From assembly GCA_013287855.1 (NCBI GenBank), contig JABDCY010000011.1, forward strand, positions 1 to 32,036: a stretch of DNA of 32,036 nt, read 5' to 3'. The translations under genes and the position numbers were made by a program. The notes below the pieces were generated by a model, which saw nothing but the letters and a program-made list of their open reading frames with translations, made no database searches and was not told the DNA's origin. Below, piece after piece: positions 23,484 to 31,580 of this stretch (its first letter is position 1; every line of letters starts with the position of its first letter). The DNA is from Candidatus Babelota bacterium (GTDB lineage: Bacteria > Babelota > Babeliae > Babelales > Vermiphilaceae).

Positions 23484-24065
23484 TCATTTTACTTCTTTGA
23501 ACATGCCTTCAAAGATAAATGAAGCTACAGGATTGCGATCAGACTTTTCTTCTCGCTCTTGCAGCTCTTTGGGCAGATCTTCTTTTTTGCCCGGCTTGCC
23601 AATTGCCAACATTGCTTCTATTGTATAATTTTCAGGAATTTTTAGTTCGATACGAGCTTTTTCATAATCAAAACCTTCCATGCCATGAGCTACAAGTCCC
23701 ATCAGCGAAGCTTGTAGCGCCAAATTTTCCCACGCAGAACCGGTATCAAAAGAATGCGTACGCGCTGGCTTATCATTCCAAGCGAATGTGTTGCGAGAGG
23801 CAACAACCACTAATACTGCAGCATTTTTGCACCAACTTTGATTGAATGGCACGAGTAGATTGAATATTGCTTCCCAAAATTGTGTGGTGCGCTTTGCGTA
23901 GATAAATCGCCATGGTTGATTGTTGAAAGAAGATGGAGCCCAGCGGGCCGCTTCGAACAAGGTCATCAACTGTTCATCAGAAATTGACTCTCCTGACATC
24001 GCGCGCGGCGACCACCGGTTAAGGAATAGTTCATTGATTGGATATTGCGCTACTCTTTTAACCAT
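23484..24065 (-). CDS. Nitroreductase-family FMN oxidoreductase
   Basis: The product has 193 residues, normal for the family. The ATG follows AAAGGAAA. N-terminal FLNRWSPRAM supplies the family's Arg/Ser FMN-phosphate contacts, and ARWAPSSFNNQPWRFIYA is the standard second motif. The middle has an aromatic-rich dimer region (FAWNDKPARTHSFDTG), and the end (LAIGKPGKKEDLP) is the usual third motif. Such enzymes reduce nitro compounds, quinones or enones with NAD(P)H in the cytoplasm; the substrate here is unknown. It is divergent from the exported superoxide dismutase, which hints at a shared redox-stress role. Family confidence is high, function low. Confidence 0.9.
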   Translation of the reverse strand: MVKRVAQYPINELFLNRWSPRAMSGESISDEQLMTLFEAARWAPSSFNNQPWRFIYAKRTTQFWEAIFNLLVPFNQSWCKNAAVLVVVASRNTFAWNDKPARTHSFDTGSAWENLALQASLMGLVAHGMEGFDYEKARIELKIPENYTIEAMLAIGKPGKKEDLPKELQEREEKSDRNPVASFIFEGMFKEVK

Positions 24066-24106
24066 TAGATTTCCTTTTTTTAATAGACTAATTTGTCGTA
24101 ATCATT

Positions 24107-24118
24107 GTTTTGCAAAAC
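24107..24118. promoter_or_regulatory. Perfect 12-base palindrome between divergent redox genes
   Basis: GTTTTGCAAAAC lies in the 160-base gap between the nitroreductase and superoxide dismutase starts, 42 bases from the first and 108 from the second. A dimeric regulator could bind it and control both. A TATAAT for the dismutase is at 24173-24178. Binding is inference from symmetry and place only. Confidence 0.3.
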
Positions 24119-24225
24119 TAGTGTACTCAGAAAATATTCTCATGCCTAGAATCATTTCTGCTTGCCATAACCTATAATTCCGCTATAACAAAACAAATTA
24201 TAAAACACCAAAAAGGAGTAAAAAA

Positions 24226-24924
24226 ATGAGAATAGCCAAACTGTTTGCGTGCGTCATTGCCGTAGCACTACTCGCAAACATTCATGCAAAGATCACCAAA
24301 CCTAAAGAGCAAGGGCCTGGCTCAAAAAAATCAGTAGCTCATGAAGTAATTGCATTCAATCTTGAAAAGAAGTTGCAAGGGCTCAGTGATAATCAAATTT
24401 CGCAGCACAAAAAGTTGTATGAAGGCTATGTTAATAAATGGAATGAGATTGAAAATAGTTTGCTGAGTGTTGATCGCAAAAACAGTGCTGGTATTACCTA
24501 TTCAGCATTCAGATCTTTGAAAATTGCAGAAACATTTGCGCGTAACGGTGCTTTGTTGCACGAACTCTATTTTCAAAATTTAGGCAAAGGCACCAAGCCA
24601 GGAAAACGCACCACACAGCTTATGGAAGAACAATTTGGTTCGTGGCAAGCATTTATTAATGATGCAACGGACTGTGCTTTGTGCGCACGTGGTTGGGTGC
24701 TGACCTGCTTCAATCTTGATAGCAACACGGTGACCAATTATGTCCTTGAAGCACATAATGAAACGCTACCGGTGCTTGCGCTCCCACTTTTGGTAATCGA
24801 TGTGTATGAACACGCATATATGATCGATTTTGGCATTAAACGGGCTGATTATGTTAAAGTGTTATGGGACAACATAAACTGGGATGTGGTAGAGCTACGG
24901 GTTCAGAAATGGGTTCATGTGTAA
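24226..24924 (+). CDS. Exported Fe/Mn superoxide dismutase
   Basis: Superoxide dismutase turns superoxide into oxygen and hydrogen peroxide. The product has 232 residues with a clear signal peptide (1-21, ending IHA), unusual for this mostly cytoplasmic family. Four metal ligands can be placed: H61 (QISQHKKLYEGYV), H112 (GALLHELYFQNLG), D192 and H196 (VIDVYEHAYMIDF). FGSWQAF and NINWDVVELR are further family blocks. Compared with classical enzymes, the stretch after H61 is one residue shorter and lacks the HH pair. ATG after AAAGGAG; a very strong terminator follows. An exported enzyme would protect against superoxide made outside the cell, for example by a host (inference). Confidence 0.85.
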   Translation: MRIAKLFACVIAVALLANIHAKITKPKEQGPGSKKSVAHEVIAFNLEKKLQGLSDNQISQHKKLYEGYVNKWNEIENSLLSVDRKNSAGITYSAFRSLKIAETFARNGALLHELYFQNLGKGTKPGKRTTQLMEEQFGSWQAFINDATDCALCARGWVLTCFNLDSNTVTNYVLEAHNETLPVLALPLLVIDVYEHAYMIDFGIKRADYVKVLWDNINWDVVELRVQKWVHV

Positions 24925-24928
24925 ATCA

Positions 24929-24960
24929 AAAAGGGCCCACAATTGTGGGCCCTTTTTTTT
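24929..24960. terminator. Strong bidirectional intrinsic terminator
   Basis: AAAGGGCCCACAATTGTGGGCCC is fully self-complementary, with A-rich and T-rich flanks. It lies between the stops of the dismutase (+) and the MCE gene (-) and can serve both. Confidence 0.93.
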
Positions 24961-24964
24961 GCTC

Positions 24965-26590
24965 TTAATGTGCAAATGAAGCAGCGCTACCAACACCGCA
25001 CAAACTTGAAAGCAGATATTTAATATCATCATCACCAAAACGCAAGCCAAGACCGAAGAACGCACTCGCGTTTTCTTTACTTACAAAGTCATCGGCACCA
25101 AAGTTGGCGTAAACATTTCGATACAGGAATATTCGGTTGATCCATTTTAGATGTGGACGACGATCATCTTGACGATTCCAACCGGTCATATCAAATACTT
25201 CGAGCGAAGTAACCCAACGCAGCTTGTCATTAAGGAATGGAATATCGACATCAACGCCAAGACCAGCAGTTGTTTCAAAAATACCAAATCGGAATGCGAT
25301 GTTTTCAAATATTTTACCAAACTGCAATCCAAAGCGGATAGCACCACGATCAAACCTGAGGATTCTCTCATTATAAACAAAGGCAAATTTATTTAATGAA
25401 GTAACTGGATCAGCGCCCACTGTTAGTAAATCTGGGTTGATTGGTCTGCGGGTATGATCGAGATAATCGTGCTTTATTTCCTTACGATCAATAAATCCTT
25501 TTTCTGAGGTCACTAATTCTAACAAATAAAAATGATCATCGTTGGGGTGAATACGCATATCAAAATATCCCTTGGCATCTTCACGTTCATAGTGTTCTCC
25601 GGGACGTTGCATGTACTCACCATGGGAGTCAAAGACAATCTGTAGGCGATCGATTTTTGCAAAATAATTTTTAAGTCCCGACACGGCAACTTTAAGATCT
25701 CGATAGGTATCATCTTCGTTAATCAACTTGCCAAGCAGACCTTTACCTTGATCGATTTTTTCCACCACCGAGTTGAAGCTGCGCAACCCTTCTCGCGCTT
25801 GCATTGCTGCTTGATCAAATGATTCTGAAGTTGATTCTAAGGATGTGGCGATGCGATTGAAATCACGATCAACGACCCCAGAAACTTGATCAACACCATC
25901 TTGGATGTTTGGCAAAAGATGCTGGTCTATTTTATCTGCTAAACGACGGAGATCAGAACCGATGGCAAGGAAATCATCAATGTGATCTTCATTGCGGCCA
26001 ATGGCACGATCAACCGTATCAGAGAAAGAAGCGATACGTTCCGCTGCACGATTTAAATTATCAACAATCTCAACCATTTTTTCTTTGCCCTGAACACCAC
26101 CAACTGCATGCTTAAATGAATCGGTAATTTCTTCCATATTTGATGCAATATTTTTTACTTGCCGCATAATCTCATCAACAGCAACCGGCGCTTTGCTCGG
26201 TCTGCTTAAATTCTCTCCTGCCGCGAGCGGAGAGAGCAGAGGATCACCGGGAATGATTTCTAAATATTTGGGGCCAAGCAAGCCATCCTGCCGCACCACG
26301 CCATATGCATCGCTGTATAATTTATAGTCCCGCAATATCATAACATTTGCCTCCACGTTCAGGTCATGATCGGCAAGTAAGGTAATCGCTTCAACCCACC
26401 CAACTTTGACACCGGCAATTTTTACTTCTGCTTTGCGTGTAAGGCCAGAAATGTCTTTAAAGAAAATGTTATAAGAATTATAGCTCGACCGATCAAAGCG
26501 AAACGCCCCAATTTGAAACCCCATATACACAAATATTGCTAGCGCCAGCAGCACAAAGATGCCGACACGTGTTTCTAATGAACTGCGCAA
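24965..26590 (-). CDS. MCE/MlaD-family lipid-transport protein with C-terminal outer-membrane-like domain
   Basis: MCE proteins form rings that carry lipids between the inner and outer membranes. The product has 541 residues from a TTG start with AAGGA 7 bases upstream. Residues 8-28 are a membrane anchor. The MCE domain follows (about 38-115: ISGLTRKAEVKIAGVKVGWV, DGLLGPKYLEII). A long helical stretch (about 135-300) recalls the tube-forming part of longer MCE proteins. The last 200 residues alternate hydrophobic and polar residues, like beta strands (IRFGLQFGKIF, AFRFGIFETTAG, ASAFFGLGLRFGDDDIKYLL). The ATPase and permease partners are not in the window. It follows gspK by 17 bases in the same operon. 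Confidence 0.85.
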   Translation of the reverse strand: MRSSLETRVGIFVLLALAIFVYMGFQIGAFRFDRSSYNSYNIFFKDISGLTRKAEVKIAGVKVGWVEAITLLADHDLNVEANVMILRDYKLYSDAYGVVRQDGLLGPKYLEIIPGDPLLSPLAAGENLSRPSKAPVAVDEIMRQVKNIASNMEEITDSFKHAVGGVQGKEKMVEIVDNLNRAAERIASFSDTVDRAIGRNEDHIDDFLAIGSDLRRLADKIDQHLLPNIQDGVDQVSGVVDRDFNRIATSLESTSESFDQAAMQAREGLRSFNSVVEKIDQGKGLLGKLINEDDTYRDLKVAVSGLKNYFAKIDRLQIVFDSHGEYMQRPGEHYEREDAKGYFDMRIHPNDDHFYLLELVTSEKGFIDRKEIKHDYLDHTRRPINPDLLTVGADPVTSLNKFAFVYNERILRFDRGAIRFGLQFGKIFENIAFRFGIFETTAGLGVDVDIPFLNDKLRWVTSLEVFDMTGWNRQDDRRPHLKWINRIFLYRNVYANFGADDFVSKENASAFFGLGLRFGDDDIKYLLSSLCGVGSAASFAH

Positions 26591-26607
26591 TTTGAATCCT
26601 TATTTTC

Positions 26608-27714
26608 TCAAAGCCAATATAGTCTCTTTACCACAATCTCGTATAAAGGACCATCTTTTTTAGATGATTTTTTTCGTTCTATAATGGCATATAATTTTTC
26701 TGAAATATTTTTAATAGATCCATAAGATACCACAGAGAATACCATAGGTTCAAATTTTGTGCTCAACATTGCAGCAAAAGATGGCGGCAACGTGGCAAAA
26801 TCTTTACCATAGAGTGGTGCAAGTTTTTGATTCCAATCGGTTGCCCATGTTGCACTAAGGGAAAATTTCTGCAAACTTTCGTTGATCACTTTTTCTTGTT
26901 CTTTAGTTGGTTGTTTAAGGCCTAAAATTTGCTTTAAAGATGGTGACAAGAGCCATGGATCGATGCTCGCATCTTTGGAAAACACCGTAAAAATATCAGT
27001 GAGATACAATAATGGCGGTGCTTCTTTTTCACCTTCTTTTTTTTCTGGTTTTTTTTCATCATCCACAGGATTTAGAAACACAGCATTTTGAAACGCAACA
27101 CCAAATTCTTTGCTTGTTAAAACTTCTGTCACATCATTGAGGGGAAATTTCCGATCATGTAAGAGCGACGATAATTTTTCAAATAATCCTTTGCTGTCTT
27201 GTGACTTTTCGATCGCTGAACAAACTTGTTCAATAAATGGTTTGATATCGAGTTGCTTGTCGCCTTCACCGATAAAGGCGTGTTTTGAAAAATCATAGAT
27301 TTTGTTGAGATTAATTTTTCCCGATTCGCACCCCATATTAATTTTAATAGTGCCGTATGGCTTGCCACCTTCCATGACCGTAAATTTTTGATATCGTGCT
27401 AAGTTTGGCAACACAACGGACAAAAAATTTCTGCCTTCTTGTGCAGGATCTTTTTGTTTTTCAGGTTCTCCAGGTTTTCCGGCCTGTGCTGCTTCAGCTT
27501 TCTCTTCTCCCTTTTCAGTTTCCACCGGATTTGCAAGAAAACTTTTTGCAAGCTCAAGACCGCTCAGCGCCAAAGCACGCGCTTTTTCGCGCTCGAGCAT
27601 TATCGACATAGTAACCGCGTGTACACGTGCGCGATTTACAATCGATGTAACCATGGCCGTTACGAGCCCAATCATCATCAAACAAAATACGAGCATGTAT
27701 CCTGGTTGCTTCAT
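26608..27714 (-). CDS. gspK: Type II secretion minor pseudopilin GspK-like
   Basis: GspK caps the pseudopilus tip of the type II secretion system. The product has 368 residues, far larger than the other pseudopilins, as is usual for GspK. A short leader ends PG before YMLVFCLMMIGL; position 5 is Phe, not the conserved Glu, which also fits GspK. EREKARALALSGLELAKSFL (from about 43) is the characteristic GspK block. Two Lys/Glu/Pro-rich stretches (about 65-92 and 218-232) look like inserted flexible linkers. It overlaps gspJ by 4 bases (ATGA), so translation is coupled, and is followed by the MCE gene. Confidence 0.82.
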   Translation of the reverse strand: MKQPGYMLVFCLMMIGLVTAMVTSIVNRARVHAVTMSIMLEREKARALALSGLELAKSFLANPVETEKGEEKAEAAQAGKPGEPEKQKDPAQEGRNFLSVVLPNLARYQKFTVMEGGKPYGTIKINMGCESGKINLNKIYDFSKHAFIGEGDKQLDIKPFIEQVCSAIEKSQDSKGLFEKLSSLLHDRKFPLNDVTEVLTSKEFGVAFQNAVFLNPVDDEKKPEKKEGEKEAPPLLYLTDIFTVFSKDASIDPWLLSPSLKQILGLKQPTKEQEKVINESLQKFSLSATWATDWNQKLAPLYGKDFATLPPSFAAMLSTKFEPMVFSVVSYGSIKNISEKLYAIIERKKSSKKDGPLYEIVVKRLYWL

Positions 27715-28652
27715 CGCCTTACTCCAGGTTGTAAAGGAACTGGTGGCTTAGCAGCTGTTCTTGGAGGAGTAACTCCAGGTTTTCCTTCTGGTTTTGCCGG
27801 TAAACCTTGCGGCGCTTGTTCTTCTTTTTTCTCCACATCTGCCCGTACAAATAGTGGTATGCGATAGGTCACGGTAGTATCGCGCTTATATGTAGGATCC
27901 CAGAGCACCAGGCGCGCAATCACATAGCTCGGCAGCAATGTTTTTTCGGCAAGTTCTTTTGCTGGCCATTCTTTTACGGTGATTTCTTTTTCCTGCACCT
28001 CGCCTTCTTTTTCTTTTTGAGCGCCTTCTGCCGTGGTCGGTTTAGCTTCTTGTGCCTTTTCACGCACTATCGCAACAAGTTCAAGTGTAAGCTCTTTTAC
28101 GCCATCTATAATGGCAAACGATTTGGTAGATTTTTTTTCAATTTCGGCGGGATCGATATTTTCCAATTCTTGACGCAAAAGGCGATAAGCATCTTTGCGA
28201 CGAGGTTCTGGTTCCAAGGTGTATACAACACGCACCATACGCGGTTTTGTAGCGCCAAATGTTGGTAAAGGATTTGTGGTAATAAAGGTAAAAAGCTTGA
28301 GATTTTTTTCTGCTGACTGCAGAACAAACGATTTTTCAAGCGGTTCGAGTTTTTGCTGTCCTGGTTTTGTAGGAGCTTCTTCTTTTTTTTCTTCGCCGGC
28401 AGGTGTTTTTTTTTCTTCTGTTTTCTTCTCTTCTTCTTTTGTTTTGGCTATCAACGGAATAAACGCTCCGGCAAGATCACGATCCCATTGTCGATAAAAA
28501 AGCATGAAGCGATCATTGCGCACAATTCTTGCAAATGTTGAGGCAACACCACTGCTGATTTGAGAAGAGGTAGTAAATAAGATGAGACTCAGCATCGATG
28601 AGATTGCCAAAGCTACAAGAACCTCTATAAGAATTTGCCCAGGAACCATCAT
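27711..28652 (-). CDS. gspJ: Type II secretion minor pseudopilin GspJ-like
   Basis: The product has 313 residues. The prepilin leader is only five residues, ending in G, and QILIEVLVALAISSML follows with the conserved Glu at position 5. The order in the operon (after H and I, before K) supports GspJ. LFYRQWDRDLAGAF is the J-type block after the N-terminal helix. Two long Lys/Glu/Pro-rich inserts (about 70-100 and 200-225) are similar in style to those in gspK and are unusual for the family, which is normally near 200 residues. It overlaps gspI by 4 bases and gspK by 4 bases. Confidence 0.8.
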   Translation of the reverse strand: MMVPGQILIEVLVALAISSMLSLILFTTSSQISSGVASTFARIVRNDRFMLFYRQWDRDLAGAFIPLIAKTKEEEKKTEEKKTPAGEEKKEEAPTKPGQQKLEPLEKSFVLQSAEKNLKLFTFITTNPLPTFGATKPRMVRVVYTLEPEPRRKDAYRLLRQELENIDPAEIEKKSTKSFAIIDGVKELTLELVAIVREKAQEAKPTTAEGAQKEKEGEVQEKEITVKEWPAKELAEKTLLPSYVIARLVLWDPTYKRDTTVTYRIPLFVRADVEKKEEQAPQGLPAKPEGKPGVTPPRTAAKPPVPLQPGVRR

Positions 28653-29188
28653 GTTTTCCCCTCGGCTACGCTCGGGCCCTGCTTTTTCCTTGGCTTGTAC
28701 ACGTATGAAATAAACATGTCACGCTGTTTAGCGTTACCTTCTTGCCATTGATATTCAGTTTCTTCTTGAATAATTCCCGGCAATAATTTGAAAGCCCCTT
28801 CTTCTTTGATCGGCTTTGCTGCATAGGTTAGTGTAGTAGGCGGATTGGCAACTTTTTTATCTTGTTTAGTTTCATTTGATTCTTGTTTTAAAAAAGCAGC
28901 ACGCGATTGGAGAAAAAAATCTTCCGCTAAAAAAAAGCGCTCAATGCGCGCCGTAATATGCACGATTGAACGTAATATATTTGATTGCAAACCAAGAATG
29001 GGCGTCAAAGCGATGCCCACAATGGCAAGTGCAATGAGGACTTCCAGCAACATAAAACCATGTGCCCCACTAAACTTATCGCTCGATTGGGGACCCCAAT
29101 CTACTAACTTTGGGTCCCGGGCGAAGCAAGGCGGAGCCTGGGTAAAATTAGGGTTTTTGGAAGGTATCATATTCTTTAAAATGAGCAT
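28649..29188 (-). CDS. gspI: Type II secretion minor pseudopilin GspI-like with repeat-derived leader
   Basis: The product has 179 residues. The pseudopilin signature is GAHG before FMLLEVLIALAIVGIAL, with Glu at position 5 of the mature chain (E49). The leader is 44 residues, long for a prepilin, and residues of about 17-35 (QAPPCFARDPKLVDWGPQS) are encoded by a palindromic repeat. The C-terminal SVAEGKT is also encoded by a GC-rich short repeat-like stretch. Starts at 29188 and 29170 are both possible; neither has a strong ribosome site. It overlaps gspH by 41 bases if the first is used. The mature protein should be normal in the operon. Confidence 0.78.
   Translation of the reverse strand: MLILKNMIPSKNPNFTQAPPCFARDPKLVDWGPQSSDKFSGAHGFMLLEVLIALAIVGIALTPILGLQSNILRSIVHITARIERFFLAEDFFLQSRAAFLKQESNETKQDKKVANPPTTLTYAAKPIKEEGAFKLLPGIIQEETEYQWQEGNAKQRDMFISYVYKPRKKQGPSVAEGKT
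29085..29147. repeat. Palindromic repeat inside the gspI leader
   Basis: GATTGGGGACCCCAATC (29085-29101) is a perfect palindrome apart from the central base. GGGACCC (29090-29096) can also pair with GGGTCCC (29112-29118), and a third stem, CCCGGG with CCTGGG, follows within 29116-29142. The GCGAAGC and GAGCCTGG words recur in the repeat-rich gap near 12670. The element lies in frame in gspI and disrupts no codon. Confidence 0.6.
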
Positions 29189-29714
29189 TAAAAGGATTTA
29201 ACACTAAACCTATCTGATTATTTTTACCATCCAGCTTATCGGATGTATCGGCGATATTAATAATTACCGACTGGGCAACGCCTTGGGGCAATACATAAAA
29301 CCAAACCTCTTCCGTACCTCGACCACCATGACGCGCCATCTCATCAATGCCGTCAACATAAAAATTTTTGAACACAAGATTCTTAGGAATTTTTAAGGTG
29401 GTATTTAACTGATATCCTTTTGGCGACTGAAATTCAGGAATTCCTTTGTCATCTTTTTTATCGCTAGCCACTGACAAGATAATGAGCTGTTTAGTCAAGT
29501 TAAAACTTACGCGATGCACTTTGCCTGATTCAATAGCACGTTGTGCAGAAAGTTGTGTTAATGCCGTAAGCCGGCCAATGAAAGCTTTACGCTCTTCCAC
29601 CGCGCTACGTTTAGTTAAATTTGGAACAACAATGGTTGCCACAATTGCGATAATCGCTATGGCAACCATTATTTCTATTAATGAAAATGCGCGTTTGTTT
29701 ATTCTTCTACCCAC
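29148..29714 (-). CDS. gspH: Type II secretion minor pseudopilin GspH-like
   Basis: The product has 188 residues. The short basic leader MGRRINKRA is followed by FSLIEIMVAIAIIAIVATIVVPNL with Glu at position 5. The residue before the cleavage point is Ala where prepilin peptidase normally sees Gly; Ala is tolerated in some systems. RKAFIGRLTALTQLSAQRAIESGKVHRVSF is the GspH-type block after the helix. Its position between gspG and gspI matches the canonical G-H-I-J-K order. It overlaps gspG by 16 bases and gspI by up to 41. Confidence 0.82.
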   Translation of the reverse strand: MGRRINKRAFSLIEIMVAIAIIAIVATIVVPNLTKRSAVEERKAFIGRLTALTQLSAQRAIESGKVHRVSFNLTKQLIILSVASDKKDDKGIPEFQSPKGYQLNTTLKIPKNLVFKNFYVDGIDEMARHGGRGTEEVWFYVLPQGVAQSVIINIADTSDKLDGKNNQIGLVLNPFNAHFKEYDTFQKP

Positions 29715-30139
29715 GCATCAATCCAATCATGTTTTGGTGCATCTCTTTTGCCGCTTGGTCCATACGAATAAAGCTCATAAGGATGCGCTGCACCAGGAGT
29801 TAACTCATAATGCCATTTCTTGCCCCAAGAATCTTTAGTTTCTTCTTTGCCGCCCTTGAGGTATGGCCCATTCCATTTCCGAGCAAGTTCTTCATTTTCG
29901 GTTGGTCGCTTAATCAGATCGCCTATTGCAGCAGGATATTCATTGGTGTCGCCATTATATACATCAATAGCATTTTTAATTGCTTTGACTTCGATTTTAG
30001 CTTTACTTACTTTCGCTCTACTGAGATAACCAAGAAATGTCGGTCCCACCGTTACGGCAAGAATGGCCATAATAGCGATGGCAATCATGATTTCCATAAG
30101 CGAAAACCCGCTATTAATATGCCTTTTATGAATTACCAT
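29699..30139 (-). CDS. gspG: Type II secretion major pseudopilin GspG
   Basis: The main subunit of the pseudopilus that pushes substrates through the outer-membrane secretin. The product has 146 residues from the ATG at 30139, with AAAGGA 4 bases upstream; the frame is open to 30184 without a ribosome site. The leader ends NSG before FSLMEIMIAIAIMAILA (Glu at position 5). The C-terminal half carries the GspG signature: NGPYLKGG, DSWGKKWHYE and ELYSYGPSGK. It follows gspF by 25 bases, so the order F-G-H-I-J-K is complete here. Confidence 0.92.
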   Translation of the reverse strand: MVIHKRHINSGFSLMEIMIAIAIMAILAVTVGPTFLGYLSRAKVSKAKIEVKAIKNAIDVYNGDTNEYPAAIGDLIKRPTENEELARKWNGPYLKGGKEETKDSWGKKWHYELTPGAAHPYELYSYGPSGKRDAPKHDWIDAWVEE

Positions 30140-30164
30140 AAAATCCTTTCGTTTAAGAAATATA

Positions 30165-31379
30165 TTATTCAATACCGCCACCACTCATTTTAATTAAAGG
30201 CACTGCAATTGCTATTACAATAAATCCAACAACTAATGCCATCACAATCAGCAAAATTGGGCTCATAGCTGAGGCAAGCGTATCAGCAGTTTCTTGCAAA
30301 TCAGTTTCATAATTCTTTGCAACCGTCAATAACATAAAATCAAGCTGTCCGCTTTCTTCCCCTGTTTTAATAAGATGTATGGCAATTGGAGGAAACAAGT
30401 TTGTTTCTTTAAGATACTGGGCAATCTTACCTTGCTTGATGATTTTATCTCGGGCCTCATTGAGTTTATCTTTAAGAATTCGATTACTCGTAATTTGCAC
30501 AACAATGTCTAACGCTTCAGATAAATTCACGCCACCTTCTATGAGCATGCCAAGCGTTTGTGAAAATTGCACCACAGCGTTCATGCGTGCAAAATATCCT
30601 ATTAATGGCAGCTTCAATTTAACACGGTCAATGAACCTACCTCCCGCTGGCGTTGCACTCCAGTATTTATACGCTATCACGAATAATGTAATACCAATAA
30701 TCATGAAGAGATAATAATGGACAAAGAGATTTGATATTGCCATCAAGATTAGCGTAGGAGTTGGCAGCTGTTGTCCGGTTGATACAAGATTTTCAACCAT
30801 GCTTGGCACTACATAGATAAGCATCACGGCAACTACAATCACGGCAACGCCAAGTTGCATCAGTGGATAAGACAATGCTCCACGTATGCGTGCGCGCATT
30901 TCTTCCTGACGCTCAAGGAATGCGGTCAAACGCTCCAAGATTACTTCCAATTTTCCACTTGCTTCCCCTGCACGCACGAGTTGCACATAAATATTGTCAA
31001 ACGTTTTGGGATATTTTTTGAGCGCATCGGCAAATGAGCTACCTTCTTTGACGTCATCTTTTACCGAGATGATAATGCTGCGCAATGAGCCACTAAATTG
31101 ATCAATAAGCAGTTCAATTGCTTGCAATAAGGGAATGCCAGATTTGAGCAAGACGGCGAGTTGTTTAGTGAATAAAATTTTATCTTTAGCCTTTACCCCG
31201 CCTCTGAACAAGCGACGGAAAAAACCGACCTGAGCACCTTCGCGTGCTGGCTCAACTTTGATAGGATACGAACCTTGTTGCGTTAGGCGATCTTTCACCT
31301 CTTGTTGCGAACCCGCTTCAAGGTAGCCGGAAACTTTTTTTCCTGCTTTAGTAAATGCTTGATAAAAATATAACGCCAT
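30165..31379 (-). CDS. gspF: Type II secretion inner-membrane platform protein GspF
   Basis: GspF is the inner-membrane platform that links the secretion ATPase to the pseudopilus. The product has 404 residues from the ATG at 31379. The frame is open to 31415, but those codons lie in a dispersed repeat. Two repeated cytoplasmic GspF domains can be seen: FTKQLAVLLKSGIPLLQAI with GEASGKLEVILERL, and FSQTLGMLIEGGVNLSEAL with GEESGQLDFMLLTVA. Membrane segments lie at about 160-182, 210-235 and 370-395. It is the first gene of the operon in this window; the ATPase GspE and secretin GspD are not here. Confidence 0.93.
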   Translation of the reverse strand: MALYFYQAFTKAGKKVSGYLEAGSQQEVKDRLTQQGSYPIKVEPAREGAQVGFFRRLFRGGVKAKDKILFTKQLAVLLKSGIPLLQAIELLIDQFSGSLRSIIISVKDDVKEGSSFADALKKYPKTFDNIYVQLVRAGEASGKLEVILERLTAFLERQEEMRARIRGALSYPLMQLGVAVIVVAVMLIYVVPSMVENLVSTGQQLPTPTLILMAISNLFVHYYLFMIIGITLFVIAYKYWSATPAGGRFIDRVKLKLPLIGYFARMNAVVQFSQTLGMLIEGGVNLSEALDIVVQITSNRILKDKLNEARDKIIKQGKIAQYLKETNLFPPIAIHLIKTGEESGQLDFMLLTVAKNYETDLQETADTLASAMSPILLIVMALVVGFIVIAIAVPLIKMSGGGIE

Positions 31380-31386
31380 ACCAACC

Positions 31387-31483
31387 GTTCGTGGTGAGCC
31401 TAGTCGAACCATCATCCTGCGAAGCCCGCCGTAGCTTTATGCGAAGGCTGGGAGTGCCGCTCGCTCGAGCGGCGTATCGAAGG
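31387..31483. repeat. Dispersed repeat before gspF
   Basis: GTTCG (31387) to CGAAC (31410) bounds one small inverted repeat, and CCGCTCG (31457-31463) with CGAGCGG (31466-31472) is a perfect 7-bp hairpin. GTATCGAAGG at 31474-31483 also occurs at 12898-12907. The stretch fills the space between gspF and the divergent gene at 31581 and leaves little room for promoters. Confidence 0.5.
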
Positions 31484-31580
31484 ATTTTTCCTATTAGTAC
31501 AAATAGGCAAACTTGTAATTTGTATTATTTTCATGCTACGCTACGTGAATGAAAGTCACTATAGCAAAGGGAGGCTCACA

